Shown piece by piece: positions 51,907 through 61,709 of a stretch of DNA of 64,000 bases. The notes under the pieces are model-generated. The model saw only the letters and a program-made list of their open reading frames with translations. It did no database searches and was not told where the DNA came from. The stretch's first letter is position 1. Each line of letters opens with the position of its first letter. This DNA is from Candidatus Gastranaerophilales bacterium (GTDB lineage: Bacteria > Cyanobacteriota > Vampirovibrionia > Gastranaerophilales > Gastranaerophilaceae). The translations under genes were made by a program, and so were the position numbers. The stretch lies in the NCBI GenBank assembly GCA_944322755.1, contig CALUPY010000001.1:124001-188000 (forward strand), written 5' to 3'.

Positions 51907-52917
51907 TTAATCATCGTATTTAATTAAATCTAACTGCTTAATCGTGGATATAATCTCATCAAAACAATCTTCAAAAGCAGAGACAACTGCAGGATCAAAT
52001 TGAGTTCCTGAATTGTTCTTAATTTCCTGCAATGCATCGCTATAATCAAGCCTGTTTCTGTATATTCTGTTAGACACTATACTGTCAAATGCATCAGCAA
52101 GAGCAATAATTCTTGAACCTATCGGGATTTCATCTCCTTTTATACCTGTAGGATATCCAGTGCCATCATATTTTTCGTGGTGATATTTTATGATTTCGAC
52201 CACATCTCTGAGCTGTTTTATATCCTCAAGAATTTTTACACTGTAATTAATATGTTTTTTTATCTGATCGTATTCTTCCTGATTTAATGCCCCTATTTTG
52301 TAGAGAATATCGTCAGATACTCCTATCATACCTATATCATGGAGCATACCAGCAAGTTCAATTTTTCCTATATCAACTGTCGGAAGATTCATTTTATGCG
52401 CAATTTTCACAGAATAATAAGTAATTCTGCGGCTTCTGCCTGACGTAAAAGAATCTCTAGCGTCCAATGCCCCCATAATAGCTTTTATCGTACCGGAAAA
52501 GAGCTCTTTTAAATCATCAATTAACTTATCATTATCATGTTTCAGCTGGTAATACTCTAGTGCAGATGAAACGATAAGCTGGAGTTCATCAGGATTGTAC
52601 GGTTTTTTTATGTATCTGTAAATTTTTGCATAATTTATTGCATCAATGAGTATATTTGCATCAGAATATGCCGTAAGCAGAATACGCATTGTGCTCGGAC
52701 TCTTCTCAAGGACTTTCTTCAAAAACTCAACCCCGTCCATCTCCGGCATTTTATGGTCTGAAATTACAAGCTCATACTGTTTCTCATCCAGCATATCCAA
52801 TGCCTTTAAAGGTGAAGTAGAACGATCAAGATTGTATGAACCTCTAAGCGTTCTGTATAACAGCGAAAGATTATCTTCTTCATCATCAACTAATAAAATG
52901 TTATATTTTTCTGTCAT
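51907..52917 (-). CDS. Response regulator with HD-GYP domain
   Basis: A predicted c-di-GMP phosphodiesterase controlled by phosphorylation. The receiver (about 1-125) has VDDEEDN and VISDHKMPEMDG. The HD-GYP domain (about 135-330) has HDIG (MLHDIGMIGVSD), YHHEKYDGTGYPTG with the GYP motif, and LADAFDS, so the metal ligands look intact. The start is the ATG at 52917 with an AGGA site; the ATG at 52944 lies inside the upstream kinase gene. It follows the HAMP kinase closely, making them a likely pair. Confidence 0.94.
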   Translation of the reverse strand: MTEKYNILLVDDEEDNLSLLYRTLRGSYNLDRSTSPLKALDMLDEKQYELVISDHKMPEMDGVEFLKKVLEKSPSTMRILLTAYSDANILIDAINYAKIYRYIKKPYNPDELQLIVSSALEYYQLKHDNDKLIDDLKELFSGTIKAIMGALDARDSFTSGRSRRITYYSVKIAHKMNLPTVDIGKIELAGMLHDIGMIGVSDDILYKIGALNQEEYDQIKKHINYSVKILEDIKQLRDVVEIIKYHHEKYDGTGYPTGIKGDEIPIGSRIIALADAFDSIVSNRIYRNRLDYSDALQEIKNNSGTQFDPAVVSAFEDCFDEIISTIKQLDLIKYDD

Positions 52918-52933
52918 GTTTTTGTATCCTATA

Positions 52934-54520
52934 TTATTCAGCATCTGTCATTTTAATTGGCAATGTAATTGTGAACTTCGTTCCTTTTCCTTCCTGGGAA
53001 GAAATTGTTATATTTCCTTTGTGGTTTTTTATAACTTTATAACTGATTGCCATACCAAGACCTGTGCCCTGACCTACAGGTTTTGTTGTAAAGAAAGGAT
53101 CAAAGACTTTGTGTTCGACTTTTTCGTCCATTCCACAGCCGTTATCTTCAAATTCAAGCTGTATATGATCACCTTCATTTTTTAATCTTATCCAAACATC
53201 ACCTTTCTCTTTTATTGCAAATGCAGCATTATCAAGTATGTTCATAAATACCTGATTCAACTGACCGCCGTATCCTTCTATATTCGGAAGATTTTCCGCA
53301 TATTCTTTATGAACGGTAATTTTGTTCTTAAACTTATTATGAAGTATATTCAGTGTTGTATCAATTTCTTTGGGTAAATCTACACTGTTTATAACGGCCT
53401 CTTCAAGTCTGGAGAAGTTTTTCAGATCAAGAATAATATTCTTTGTTCTTTCAGTACCTTCCTGACAGCTTCTGATTAAGTCAGGCAGGTCGCTTTTTAA
53501 AAATTCATAATCTATATTTTCCTTTAAAGCTTCAATTTTTTGTTTATGCTCTGGAGTTAAATCCCCTTCAAACTCTCCAAATTTGTCAATAATTTCTATC
53601 AAATCTTTAGAATAGTTATTCAGGTGTATAAGATTGCCATAAATAAAGTTAACAGGATTGTTGATTTCATGTGTAATTCCGGCAACAAGTTCACCCAGCG
53701 ACTTCATTTTTTCACTGTGAACCATCATTGCCTGAGTGCTCTTCAGTTCTGTATATGCAGCTTCCAATTCCGAAGTTCTCTCTTTGACCTGCTGCTCCAT
53801 TGACTGATACAATTTTTCAAGTGAAGCAGCCATATCGTTGTATGATTCAATGAGTCTATTTATTTCAAGATAATTTGTAGTTGCAAGACGGTGAGAGAAA
53901 TCTCCTTTTGCTTTTTTCAAACTCTGTATAAGTATATTTATCGGTTTTATAAGAATATTAGCAATAAGATTGGCAAGGAAGAATCCGATAAATATAAAGA
54001 TAACAACCATTGCACCCATATTTTCCATAAGTATGTCAAGATAAATTTTAACTACAGGCTCTGAATAAAAACCTATACGAATAAGTTTGTCACCGCTTAC
54101 CGTAGAAGCAGTGACGTAATATATTGTAGTAGAGTCTCTTTTAGTTGTTTTATCCACTATTTTCTGTTCTATAGGTTTCGCAATAACAGTCTGTTCATCA
54201 GATTCATAAAGAATTTTGTGGGTTGCTTTATCAGTTATCCTCAAATTTGCTATTAAATCAGTATTAATCATACTCTGAGTAACTTTTTTAATCTGATTGT
54301 AATCCCCGCGTTCAAGATAATCGCCCATAAGCTGCATCACTATTGCAGAAACAGCTGTATTTACATTCTTTGAATCACTTGTATAAACCTTAGAGAAATC
54401 ATTCATAAAGTGAATGGAGTAACTCGCAAGAAATAGTACTATTATTGCAATCAGTAAACTTGTCAAAATTGCGAACTGGGAACTCAAGCGGGTTTGAAAA
54501 TTTTTCAAAAAGTTAAACAT
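52934..54520 (-). CDS. Membrane sensor histidine kinase with HAMP domain
   Basis: 528 residues: a first membrane helix (about 15-38), an extracellular sensor (about 40-165), a second helix (about 170-192), HAMP (about 192-245), a coiled coil, then HisKA with His284 in GITHEINNP. The catalytic domain has N box LNQVFMNILDNAAFA, DNGCGMD, FFTTKPVGQGTGLGMA and GKGTKFTI. A GAGGATAACAG site precedes the ATG. It is followed by the HD-GYP regulator, its probable target. The sensor type is not recognised. Confidence 0.95.
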   Translation of the reverse strand: MFNFLKNFQTRLSSQFAILTSLLIAIIVLFLASYSIHFMNDFSKVYTSDSKNVNTAVSAIVMQLMGDYLERGDYNQIKKVTQSMINTDLIANLRITDKATHKILYESDEQTVIAKPIEQKIVDKTTKRDSTTIYYVTASTVSGDKLIRIGFYSEPVVKIYLDILMENMGAMVVIFIFIGFFLANLIANILIKPINILIQSLKKAKGDFSHRLATTNYLEINRLIESYNDMAASLEKLYQSMEQQVKERTSELEAAYTELKSTQAMMVHSEKMKSLGELVAGITHEINNPVNFIYGNLIHLNNYSKDLIEIIDKFGEFEGDLTPEHKQKIEALKENIDYEFLKSDLPDLIRSCQEGTERTKNIILDLKNFSRLEEAVINSVDLPKEIDTTLNILHNKFKNKITVHKEYAENLPNIEGYGGQLNQVFMNILDNAAFAIKEKGDVWIRLKNEGDHIQLEFEDNGCGMDEKVEHKVFDPFFTTKPVGQGTGLGMAISYKVIKNHKGNITISSQEGKGTKFTITLPIKMTDAE

Positions 54521-54533
54521 TCTGTTATCCTCA

Positions 54534-54782
54534 TTATTTTTTATTTTTTAACATACTATTTAGTGAACGCTTTTTTCTGGGCACGTCAAAAATTTTGCCT
54601 ATTTGAAATCCCAGATAACCGACTATTATAGCTGCAGGTATGATTATACTCAAACCATGTATAAGTAAATTCAAATCAAATGTAGAAGAACGCGCAAAAA
54701 TCAATCCGCCGCAAACAAATGCCGTCAAACTTGCCATCATACCGCTAAATTTTTTTGAATATGTTATACCTGATTTAACCAT
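54534..54782 (-). CDS. Small two-helix membrane protein
   Basis: An 82-residue protein with two hydrophobic segments (about 14-30, MMASLTAFVCGGLIFA; about 38-62, LLIHGLSIIIPAAIIVGYLGF) and a basic C-terminus. It begins 1 nt after the PilZ gene stop, so it is coupled to it, and ends 13 nt before the kinase. Not recognised. The position suggests an accessory role in the motility and signalling unit. Confidence 0.7.
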   Translation of the reverse strand: MVKSGITYSKKFSGMMASLTAFVCGGLIFARSSTFDLNLLIHGLSIIIPAAIIVGYLGFQIGKIFDVPRKKRSLNSMLKNKK

Positions 54783-54783
54783 A

Positions 54784-55377
54784 CTATTTATTTACATTCT
54801 CTGTTTCTTTTTTAAAGCAATACTGTACTATGGCAATTTTGTCTATATTCTTCAATGCCATAAATTTACCGGAAAGAACTGTCTTTCCTTTTTTTTCAAC
54901 TTTAACTCTTATAGGATGGAAAAATGCAGAGATTTCGATTTTTCCGTCAAGAGAAAATTTGATTTCATAATCACAATTTGTTTCAATATCCTCATAACAA
55001 GCAAGTTTCATGCCACCCGCGCTAAGATCGGAACAAACACAGGCATATTCCTTGCCTCCTGATTTTAATTTAACAGGAGCACTAAAGGGTACTCTTGTGT
55101 GTTCACGACGCTGGATTACTTCATGTTCTTCCGGCATTTTTATTGTTATTATATTATCTCCGACAGATTCTACCTTGGATTTAAAATACAACATACCGTC
55201 GTCTACTACAGTAAAAAGCTCGACATCGCCATTTTCTCTGTAATATTTCATATCTTTTGCATTGATTTCAACATCAAAAAACAATTTATCCGTATACAAA
55301 ACAACACAAGAGGCAGCGCCTTTTACATTTTCAGGAATAATATTAAACTTTTGATTTTTCTTAATCGTTTTTTTCAT
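54784..55377 (-). CDS. PilZ-domain protein, YcgR-like, intact c-di-GMP motifs
   Basis: A 197-residue probable c-di-GMP receptor. The N-terminal PilZN-like domain covers about 10-85. The PilZ domain has QRREHTR at 89-95 and DLSAGG at 117-122, the complete RxxxR and D/NxSxxG motifs. YcgR-type proteins slow the flagellum when c-di-GMP is high; the adjacent flhA supports such a role. It is paralogous in layout to the 3.4-kb PilZ protein. Confidence 0.9.
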   Translation of the reverse strand: MKKTIKKNQKFNIIPENVKGAASCVVLYTDKLFFDVEINAKDMKYYRENGDVELFTVVDDGMLYFKSKVESVGDNIITIKMPEEHEVIQRREHTRVPFSAPVKLKSGGKEYACVCSDLSAGGMKLACYEDIETNCDYEIKFSLDGKIEISAFFHPIRVKVEKKGKTVLSGKFMALKNIDKIAIVQYCFKKETENVNK

Positions 55378-55410
55378 TACTTCTTCTATCCTTGGTTATA
55401 CTAAGTTATC

Positions 55411-57519
55411 TTAAACTCTCATTGTCTCTACTCTGACAACGCCTATTGATTTTGCTTTTATATTATTGCTAATTTCATTATACGACATAACAGCAATTTG
55501 TGGATACGTTCTTTCGATGAGTCTTCGAAAAGGCATTCTAATAGGAGAAGAACAGAGAATTACCGGCTGGTTTCCGGAAGAAGAAATTGCTTTTTCAAGC
55601 TCGCTGTTTAAATTATCAAGCATTCTTCTTGTAAAATCAGGGTCAAGAGTAAGGCTGTTTCCATCAGGACTCAGTCCCTGCGCAATAACATTTTCTACAT
55701 CAGGAGCAAGAGTAACTGCAAGAAGTTCTCCTGTATCAGCCAGATTCTGTTTGCAAATGCTTCTTGCCAGTGCCTGACGAACCTGTTCTGTCAAATAATC
55801 GGGATTTTTACTTACACGGGATTGCAAACTTATTACCTCGAGTATAGTTTTCAAATCTCTGACAGACACCCTCTCTTTGAGAAGATTCTGAACTATCAAC
55901 TGAACTTCACCCACAGAAATATCTTTCATCAAATCATTAACATAATCTTCCGAAACTTCTTTTTTCAAATTATCAATAAGTTGTTGTATATCAGCACGGC
56001 TGACAATTTCCGCTGCATTTTTCTTTATAACTTCCGTTAAATGAGTAGAAATAACAGCCGACGGGCTGACTACCGTATATCCGTATGTCTCTACTATCTC
56101 TTTATCCTTTTCTTCAATCCAAATCGCAGGGAGCCCGAAAGCAGGCTCAATTGCACTTATGCCGTTAATATTCAAATCATTGTCCGAGCCGGAAGCATTC
56201 ATTGCAAGACTTCTGTCCGGATAAACTTCTCCGTTTTCTATCGGAACCCCTTTTAGTTTAATCTGATAAGAGTTTGGGGGAAGCTGCAGATTGTCACGTA
56301 CTCTGATAGAAGGCAAAACTATACCCAAGTCCAATGCAGTCTGGCGCCTTATCTGGGCAATTCTTTCCAGTAAATCTCCACCCTGTTCAGCATCAAGAAG
56401 CGGAACAAGTCTATAGCCTATTTCTATTTCAATAGTTTCAACATTCAACAGCTCCATAACACTTTCTCTTGTAGCTTTTTTCTTTTTCTTCTTGAGTTTG
56501 GCTTCGTTAATGGGCTCTTCTGCATTTTGCTGGGCTTCAACTGCAGCCGCTTCTTCTTTCTTTTTGGTACTCTTTTTGCTGTACGCAAACCATGCCAGCG
56601 TCAAAGCAATGATAATAAACGGCACAGTAGGCATACCCGGAACAATACCCAAACAGAACAATAGTACCGAAACGATACCAAGGACTGTCGGATTTGAGAA
56701 CATTTCTCTTTTTATATCATCGCTAAGAGAATCATCCTGACCGCTCGCACGGCTGACAATCAAACCTGTTGCAAATGATATAAGCAGGGCAGGAAGCTGG
56801 GAAACAAGACCATCACCGACTGTCAGGATAGTAAAGGTACTCAATGCTGTCATAATATCCATCTTGAGCTGCCACACACCAATAACAATTCCTGCAAAAA
56901 TATTAACAACAGTTATTATGATACCTGCCGTGGCATCACCTTTGACAAATTTCGAAGCACCATCCATCGTACCATAGAAATCTGCTTCCCTTTCCAGCTT
57001 ACGTCTACGGGCTTTTGCCTGTTCTTCATTAATTAACCCGGAATTCAAATCCGCGTCGATACTAAGCTGCTTACCGGGCATACTGTCCAACGTAAACCTT
57101 GCAGATACTTCCGCAACTCTAGTTGCACCGCCTGTAATAACCATAAAGTTAATCAGAACCAGGATAATAAAGATGATGAAACCGACTACATAATTACCAC
57201 CGACAACAAACTGTCCGAAAGAATGGATAACCTCGCCGGCAGAGCCGTACAGGAGAATAAGCCTTGTTGAACTAACGTTAAGACCGAGTCTGAATATTGT
57301 TGAAACCAGAAGAATTATCGGGAAGGAAGAGTATTCCAATGGTTCTTTAATAAACAGACACACCAGCAAAATAATAACAGCCAGTGAAATATTAAGGGTT
57401 AAGAGTATATCAAGAAGCATGGGAGGCAGAGGTATAATCATCATAGCAACAATGATGACAAGACCTATTGCCATTATAATATCGTTATTTTTTAGTATAG
57501 TTGATAAGCTTATCTGCAT
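55411..57519 (-). CDS. flhA: Flagellar biosynthesis protein FlhA
   Basis: The export-gate membrane protein of the flagellar type III secretion system. 702 residues: eight membrane helices in the N-terminal half, with the FHIPEP-region hallmarks SSFPIILLVSTIFRLGLNVSSTR, then VAEVSARFTLDSMPGKQL and DADLNSGLI. A Lys-rich linker (about 325-355) follows, then the cytosolic domain ending MSYNEI and VRVETMRV. InvA/SctV homologs have a similar fold, but length and sequence fit FlhA. Upstream TATAAAAT ends 8 nt before the ATG with no near ribosome site. FlhB, FlhF and rod genes are not in this window. Confidence 0.96.
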   Translation of the reverse strand: MQISLSTILKNNDIIMAIGLVIIVAMMIIPLPPMLLDILLTLNISLAVIILLVCLFIKEPLEYSSFPIILLVSTIFRLGLNVSSTRLILLYGSAGEVIHSFGQFVVGGNYVVGFIIFIILVLINFMVITGGATRVAEVSARFTLDSMPGKQLSIDADLNSGLINEEQAKARRRKLEREADFYGTMDGASKFVKGDATAGIIITVVNIFAGIVIGVWQLKMDIMTALSTFTILTVGDGLVSQLPALLISFATGLIVSRASGQDDSLSDDIKREMFSNPTVLGIVSVLLFCLGIVPGMPTVPFIIIALTLAWFAYSKKSTKKKEEAAAVEAQQNAEEPINEAKLKKKKKKATRESVMELLNVETIEIEIGYRLVPLLDAEQGGDLLERIAQIRRQTALDLGIVLPSIRVRDNLQLPPNSYQIKLKGVPIENGEVYPDRSLAMNASGSDNDLNINGISAIEPAFGLPAIWIEEKDKEIVETYGYTVVSPSAVISTHLTEVIKKNAAEIVSRADIQQLIDNLKKEVSEDYVNDLMKDISVGEVQLIVQNLLKERVSVRDLKTILEVISLQSRVSKNPDYLTEQVRQALARSICKQNLADTGELLAVTLAPDVENVIAQGLSPDGNSLTLDPDFTRRMLDNLNSELEKAISSSGNQPVILCSSPIRMPFRRLIERTYPQIAVMSYNEISNNIKAKSIGVVRVETMRV

Positions 57520-57620
57520 GTGGTGTTATTTTATACTCTTCCCCAATATAAATATTACCCTATAAACAGATATTTTTCGAATTCTTAAACAAACTTTAGA
57601 AACAAAAAATATTGGAAAAA

Positions 57621-58019
57621 TTAATCAGAAATAGCTTTGTTAATATTTTCAACAAGATTATTCAAAAAAGAGCCTTTTTTATTTACAATGTTTCTGCCCT
57701 TTTTAAGCAAGGTTATCTGATCACCGCTGAATTTATCCTCAAATATAAATTTACGTTCAATATTTTTGCCGTTTTCTAAGTGTGAACGAACGAAAACAGT
57801 TTTTATTTTAACTTTGATAATATCTTCACCAAGTTCAAGTATTTTAGCAAACGCCCTTGCAAGAGGTTTATCCGCAATTTCAAGAGATATTGAATGCTTT
57901 TCTTTAATCGGTGAAGATTTTATTCCAGTATCAATTTGTTTTACAAGTTCCTCATGAATTTTCTTGGTACCTGTAGTAATAATATTATTTTTATTGCGTA
58001 TCATATTCAATCTAATCAT
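57621..58019 (-). CDS. Unknown small protein upstream of flhA
   Basis: 132 residues from the ATG at 58019, which has AGGAAAGG before it. Basic, mixed alpha/beta, with no membrane helix or signal peptide. IKVKIKTVFVRSHLENGK and RKFIFEDKFSGDQITLL suggest a small beta domain. Not recognised; it is placed between the 58.0-kb gene and flhA and may belong to flagellar function. Confidence 0.6.
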   Translation of the reverse strand: MIRLNMIRNKNNIITTGTKKIHEELVKQIDTGIKSSPIKEKHSISLEIADKPLARAFAKILELGEDIIKVKIKTVFVRSHLENGKNIERKFIFEDKFSGDQITLLKKGRNIVNKKGSFLNNLVENINKAISD

Positions 58020-58043
58020 CGAAACAACCTTTCCTGACAACTA

Positions 58044-58436
58044 TTAACCATGTTTTATAAATAATCCTTTGGAACCTACCGGCAGAACCTCGGTAAATCC
58101 CAAAATATTTCTTTTTACTTCATATCCGAATGGTAATATACAAGTGCCTGTTCGTATATTAAACCAGTTGTTAACTATTTTATAACCGCCGGATATTTTT
58201 GTGACAAACTTTGCATTAGATGGCAGTTCACCGGTATCATTTATTAACTTTATCTGTTCCTCAGTCAGCCTGTTAAAAAATATCTGCCACCTTGATATTT
58301 TAAGATTTTTCTCTTCATCTTTAATTTTTGGAATCTCCTGCACAGATGTCTTCTCCTGTATTTTTTGAGACTCCATATCATTGAGCATACTGTCAAGAGT
58401 ATCCTCTACATCAAATTCTGATATACCTAAAACCAT
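58044..58436 (-). CDS. Unknown small protein
   Basis: 130 residues; acidic N-terminus (ISEFDVEDTLDSMLNDME) and a C-terminal part with SRWQIFFNRLTEEQIKLINDTGELP and GTCILPFGYEVKRNILGF. No membrane helix, not recognised. An AGG site stands 6 nt before the ATG. It lies between murE and the next small gene on the same strand with short gaps, so co-transcription is likely. Confidence 0.6.
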   Translation of the reverse strand: MVLGISEFDVEDTLDSMLNDMESQKIQEKTSVQEIPKIKDEEKNLKISRWQIFFNRLTEEQIKLINDTGELPSNAKFVTKISGGYKIVNNWFNIRTGTCILPFGYEVKRNILGFTEVLPVGSKGLFIKHG

Positions 58437-58484
58437 ATTTTACCTGCTATAATTATGTGATAACAACTTTATTCGTTTTTATTC

Positions 58485-59942
58485 TTAACTAAAGACTTTT
58501 CTTGCCTCTTCTCTGTCGTCAAAATGGATAGTCTTATCCTTTAATATCTGATAGTCTTCGTGACCTTTTCCGGCCAGAACAACAACATCTCCTTCTTTTG
58601 CAATATGTTTGAGCATAGAAATAGCTGTTCTCCTATCTGGTTCAACATAGATTCTCTGGGTATTAACAGACTTTATACCAGCAAGAATATCAGAGATAAT
58701 CAGCTGCGGATCTTCACTTCTCGGATTGTCAGAAGTTACAACAACAATATCCGACAACTCATCTGCAATTTTACCCATTTTGGGGCGTTTTGTTGCGTCT
58801 CTGTCACCGCCGCAGCCAAAGAGACAAATAAGATTATTGTCTTTAGGTGTAAGCTCCTTTGCTGCTTTAAGAACATTTTGGAGACCGTCCGGTGTATGTG
58901 CATAATCAACAATAACAAGAGGCTTTTTATTGACTATCTCAAAGCGTCCGTCAACGCTCTTTGTCTCCTCAAGAGCTTTTACACAGACTTCCTCATCTAT
59001 TCCAGCAGCAATTCCCGCTGTCAGAGCAGCAAGAGCGTTGTAAACACTGAACATGCCGTTCATTAAAAGATTTACGCATCGTCTTTTACCGTGGATGATA
59101 CAGTCAAATTTAGCTCCATGAATTGAAAAATCTATATTCTCTGCAGTTATATCTGCTTTTTGTTTAATACCGTATGTATAAACTTTAACACCCTCAGGTA
59201 TAACATCTATAAAACGCTGTGCATACTCATCATCACTATTTATGACAGCAAAACTTCCTGGTTTAAGATTTTTAAACAATATTGCCTTTGCTTCAAAATA
59301 ATTGTTCATAGTGATGTGATAGTCGAGATGGTCTTGCGTAAGGTTTGTAAAAACAGCACCATCAAAGAAACATCCGCCTACACGATTCTGCTCAAGCGCG
59401 TGTGAACTAACTTCCATAGCAACGCAGTCTATTTTTTCATCCAGCATTTTTTTCAGCGTTTTCTGAAGCTCTGGCGCCTGGGGTGTAGTGTGTTTTGCGT
59501 CGTGGTAAGAATCTTTAGCAGACATTTTATACCCTAGAGTACCTATAATAGCACATTTTTTGCCCGCATCCTCGATAATTCTCTGCACAAGATGCGTAAC
59601 TGTTGTTTTTCCGTTTGTGCCGGTAACCCCGATAAGTTTCAAATTTTTTGACGGATACTCAAAAAATGCTGACGCAACATCTGCAATCTGGTGTCTTGTA
59701 GATTCTACAACAATCTGCGGGGCATTAATATTCAGCTTTTTTTCTGTCAAAAATGCAGCAGCACCGTTATCAAAAGCCATTTGTGCATAATCATGACCGT
59801 CTGAATATTCACCTTTCAGGCAGACAAAAAGATTTCCCTTTTCTATTGTTTTCGAATTATATGAGATTCCGGTTATTTCAATATCATTAAAATTCAATAA
59901 CTCTTTATACTTTGTATTTTCAATAATTTTAGAAAGTTTCAT
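58485..59942 (-). CDS. murE: UDP-MurNAc-tripeptide synthetase, meso-diaminopimelate type
   Basis: Adds the third residue to the peptidoglycan stem peptide. 485 residues: the N-terminal UDP-binding domain, ATPase motif GVTGTNGKTTVTHL, HTTPQAPEL, and the selectivity motif DNPR (SDNPRSEDP), which marks meso-diaminopimelate rather than lysine. The start is the second ATG (59942), spaced 7 nt from GAGG; the ATG at 59948 abuts that site. It follows ftsI by 21 nt, the usual division/cell-wall order. Confidence 0.97.
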   Translation of the reverse strand: MKLSKIIENTKYKELLNFNDIEITGISYNSKTIEKGNLFVCLKGEYSDGHDYAQMAFDNGAAAFLTEKKLNINAPQIVVESTRHQIADVASAFFEYPSKNLKLIGVTGTNGKTTVTHLVQRIIEDAGKKCAIIGTLGYKMSAKDSYHDAKHTTPQAPELQKTLKKMLDEKIDCVAMEVSSHALEQNRVGGCFFDGAVFTNLTQDHLDYHITMNNYFEAKAILFKNLKPGSFAVINSDDEYAQRFIDVIPEGVKVYTYGIKQKADITAENIDFSIHGAKFDCIIHGKRRCVNLLMNGMFSVYNALAALTAGIAAGIDEEVCVKALEETKSVDGRFEIVNKKPLVIVDYAHTPDGLQNVLKAAKELTPKDNNLICLFGCGGDRDATKRPKMGKIADELSDIVVVTSDNPRSEDPQLIISDILAGIKSVNTQRIYVEPDRRTAISMLKHIAKEGDVVVLAGKGHEDYQILKDKTIHFDDREEARKVFS

Positions 59943-59963
59943 AATCATACCTCTACAATAATA

Positions 59964-61703
59964 TTAATCCATTTTTATCGGTTTTTTAACTTTTACTTTA
60001 TCCGGCAAAATATTCATTATTCTGGCAGTCTGCAATGCAACCTCTCTGAAAACAGGTGCAGCAACAGTACTTCCCCACAAAGCTCCTTTTGAAGGAGAGT
60101 CGATAACAACATAAATAAGTACTTCAGGATTTGTCGCAGGGAAAAAGCCGATAATCGATGTTACAAGCTTTGATGTATATCCTTTGCCGCCACTTACTGA
60201 CTTTCTTGCTGTACCTGTTTTTGCAGCAACAGTGTAGTCCTCGAGATTTACCGGCGATTTTGAACGGCCGATACTTCCAGCAAGAAGCTTTGTTACAGAA
60301 TGCGCTGTTTGAGGCGACAATACCTGCACCTGTTTCACTTTCTCCGGCAGCAATTCCGGAGGATACTGTATCACATGGGGAGTTACCTTAATCCCGTTAT
60401 TTGCAATAGAAGATATAGCTGATGCCAGTTGTATTGCAGTAACAGAAACCCCGTAACCGTAGCCAATTGACGCATGTGTAGATTTATACCAATCTTTGTA
60501 ATCAGTAATAATACCTCTTGACTCACCGGGCAAATCTATTCCGGTTTTTTCGCCTATACCAAAGCGTTTTAGCATATTATAGTGTTCTTGTTTTGTCATC
60601 ATTAAAGCTACTTTGGCACTGCCTACGTTGCTTGAATGTTCAAACAAATAATACAAGTCAATTGCCCCGGGGAAGGGATGAACATCATAGTCATAATTTT
60701 TTATTGTCCACTTATCTACTTCAAGCTTTCCTGAATCAAGAATCTTCGAATTTTCTTTGATACGTCCAGTTTCCAGAGCTGATGCAATAGTCAGAACTTT
60801 AAATGTAGAACCGGGTTCAAATACATCGCTCAAAGTCCAGTTCGTCAGCTGGGTAAGCGTGGCTTTTTTATAGTTATTAGGGTTGTAGGAAGGTTGTACG
60901 GCATATCCCAGAATCTCGCCATTTTTTGGATTCATAACAATAACCGTACCGCGGATTGCGCCTTTGTCTTTTATTACCTTGGCGAGTTCCACCTCACAAA
61001 CGTGCTGTATAGCTGAATCTATAGTGAGAGTAATTGATTTTCCTCTTAATGGCGCTGTTGTTGCTGCAGGATCCGTTGAAACCTCATAAATAATATCTCC
61101 GTCAGGAGTTTTTTCAAAATTTACATTCTGCTCAACTTCTTCGAGAATATCTTTGGCAGTGAGTTCAACACCGGCGGCTACATCAGCATCAGGATTATAA
61201 TACCCGAGAATATGCGCAGCCATATTGCCCTGCGGGTATACTCTCTCATTTTTCTTACCAAGACTAATTTCTCTTAACCCTAACTCCCTAATTTTTTTTG
61301 CAGTAACACGCGGCACATCTTTTTTTAGAACAATAATCTTCTCATCTTTGGCGAGTTCTTTTGCCAGCTTGCCCTTATTCAGTTCCAATACCGGTGCAAG
61401 TATAGCAGCGAGTTCATTAGGTGTATGATCATAATATTCTGTATGCGCATATACATCAAAAGAAGTCTTGTCAGAGGCAAGTTTTATTCCGTTTCTGTCC
61501 AAAATTGCCCCTCTCATAACAAAACTTTTGGCACTGCGCTGGCGTTTTGCTTGATTTCGATAGTTTTTTATATCCACTACCATTATCAAAAACAGATAAA
61601 CAATTATGACAAAGCATACAAAAATACACAGGCATTGCCACAAAATCAGTTTTTTATCAAATTCCTTGAATTTCTCTTTTTCGCTGTGATAACTTCTCCC
61701 CAT
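59964..61703 (-). CDS. ftsI: Penicillin-binding protein, FtsI/PBP3-type transpeptidase
   Basis: The septal peptidoglycan transpeptidase. 579 residues: cytosolic start, one membrane helix (about 20-43), a PBP dimer domain (about 60-220, MRGAILDRNG) and the transpeptidase domain. Catalytic Ser299-x-x-Lys302 (EPGSTFK), S-x-N in HSSNVGSAK and K-T-G in AAKTGTARK are all present. Co-directional with murE. AGGGA directly abuts the ATG, too close to act as a ribosome site. Together with an extended -10 6 nt upstream this suggests a leaderless mRNA. Confidence 0.95.
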   Translation of the reverse strand: MGRSYHSEKEKFKEFDKKLILWQCLCIFVCFVIIVYLFLIMVVDIKNYRNQAKRQRSAKSFVMRGAILDRNGIKLASDKTSFDVYAHTEYYDHTPNELAAILAPVLELNKGKLAKELAKDEKIIVLKKDVPRVTAKKIRELGLREISLGKKNERVYPQGNMAAHILGYYNPDADVAAGVELTAKDILEEVEQNVNFEKTPDGDIIYEVSTDPAATTAPLRGKSITLTIDSAIQHVCEVELAKVIKDKGAIRGTVIVMNPKNGEILGYAVQPSYNPNNYKKATLTQLTNWTLSDVFEPGSTFKVLTIASALETGRIKENSKILDSGKLEVDKWTIKNYDYDVHPFPGAIDLYYLFEHSSNVGSAKVALMMTKQEHYNMLKRFGIGEKTGIDLPGESRGIITDYKDWYKSTHASIGYGYGVSVTAIQLASAISSIANNGIKVTPHVIQYPPELLPEKVKQVQVLSPQTAHSVTKLLAGSIGRSKSPVNLEDYTVAAKTGTARKSVSGGKGYTSKLVTSIIGFFPATNPEVLIYVVIDSPSKGALWGSTVAAPVFREVALQTARIMNILPDKVKVKKPIKMD

Positions 61704-61709
61704 TCCCTA

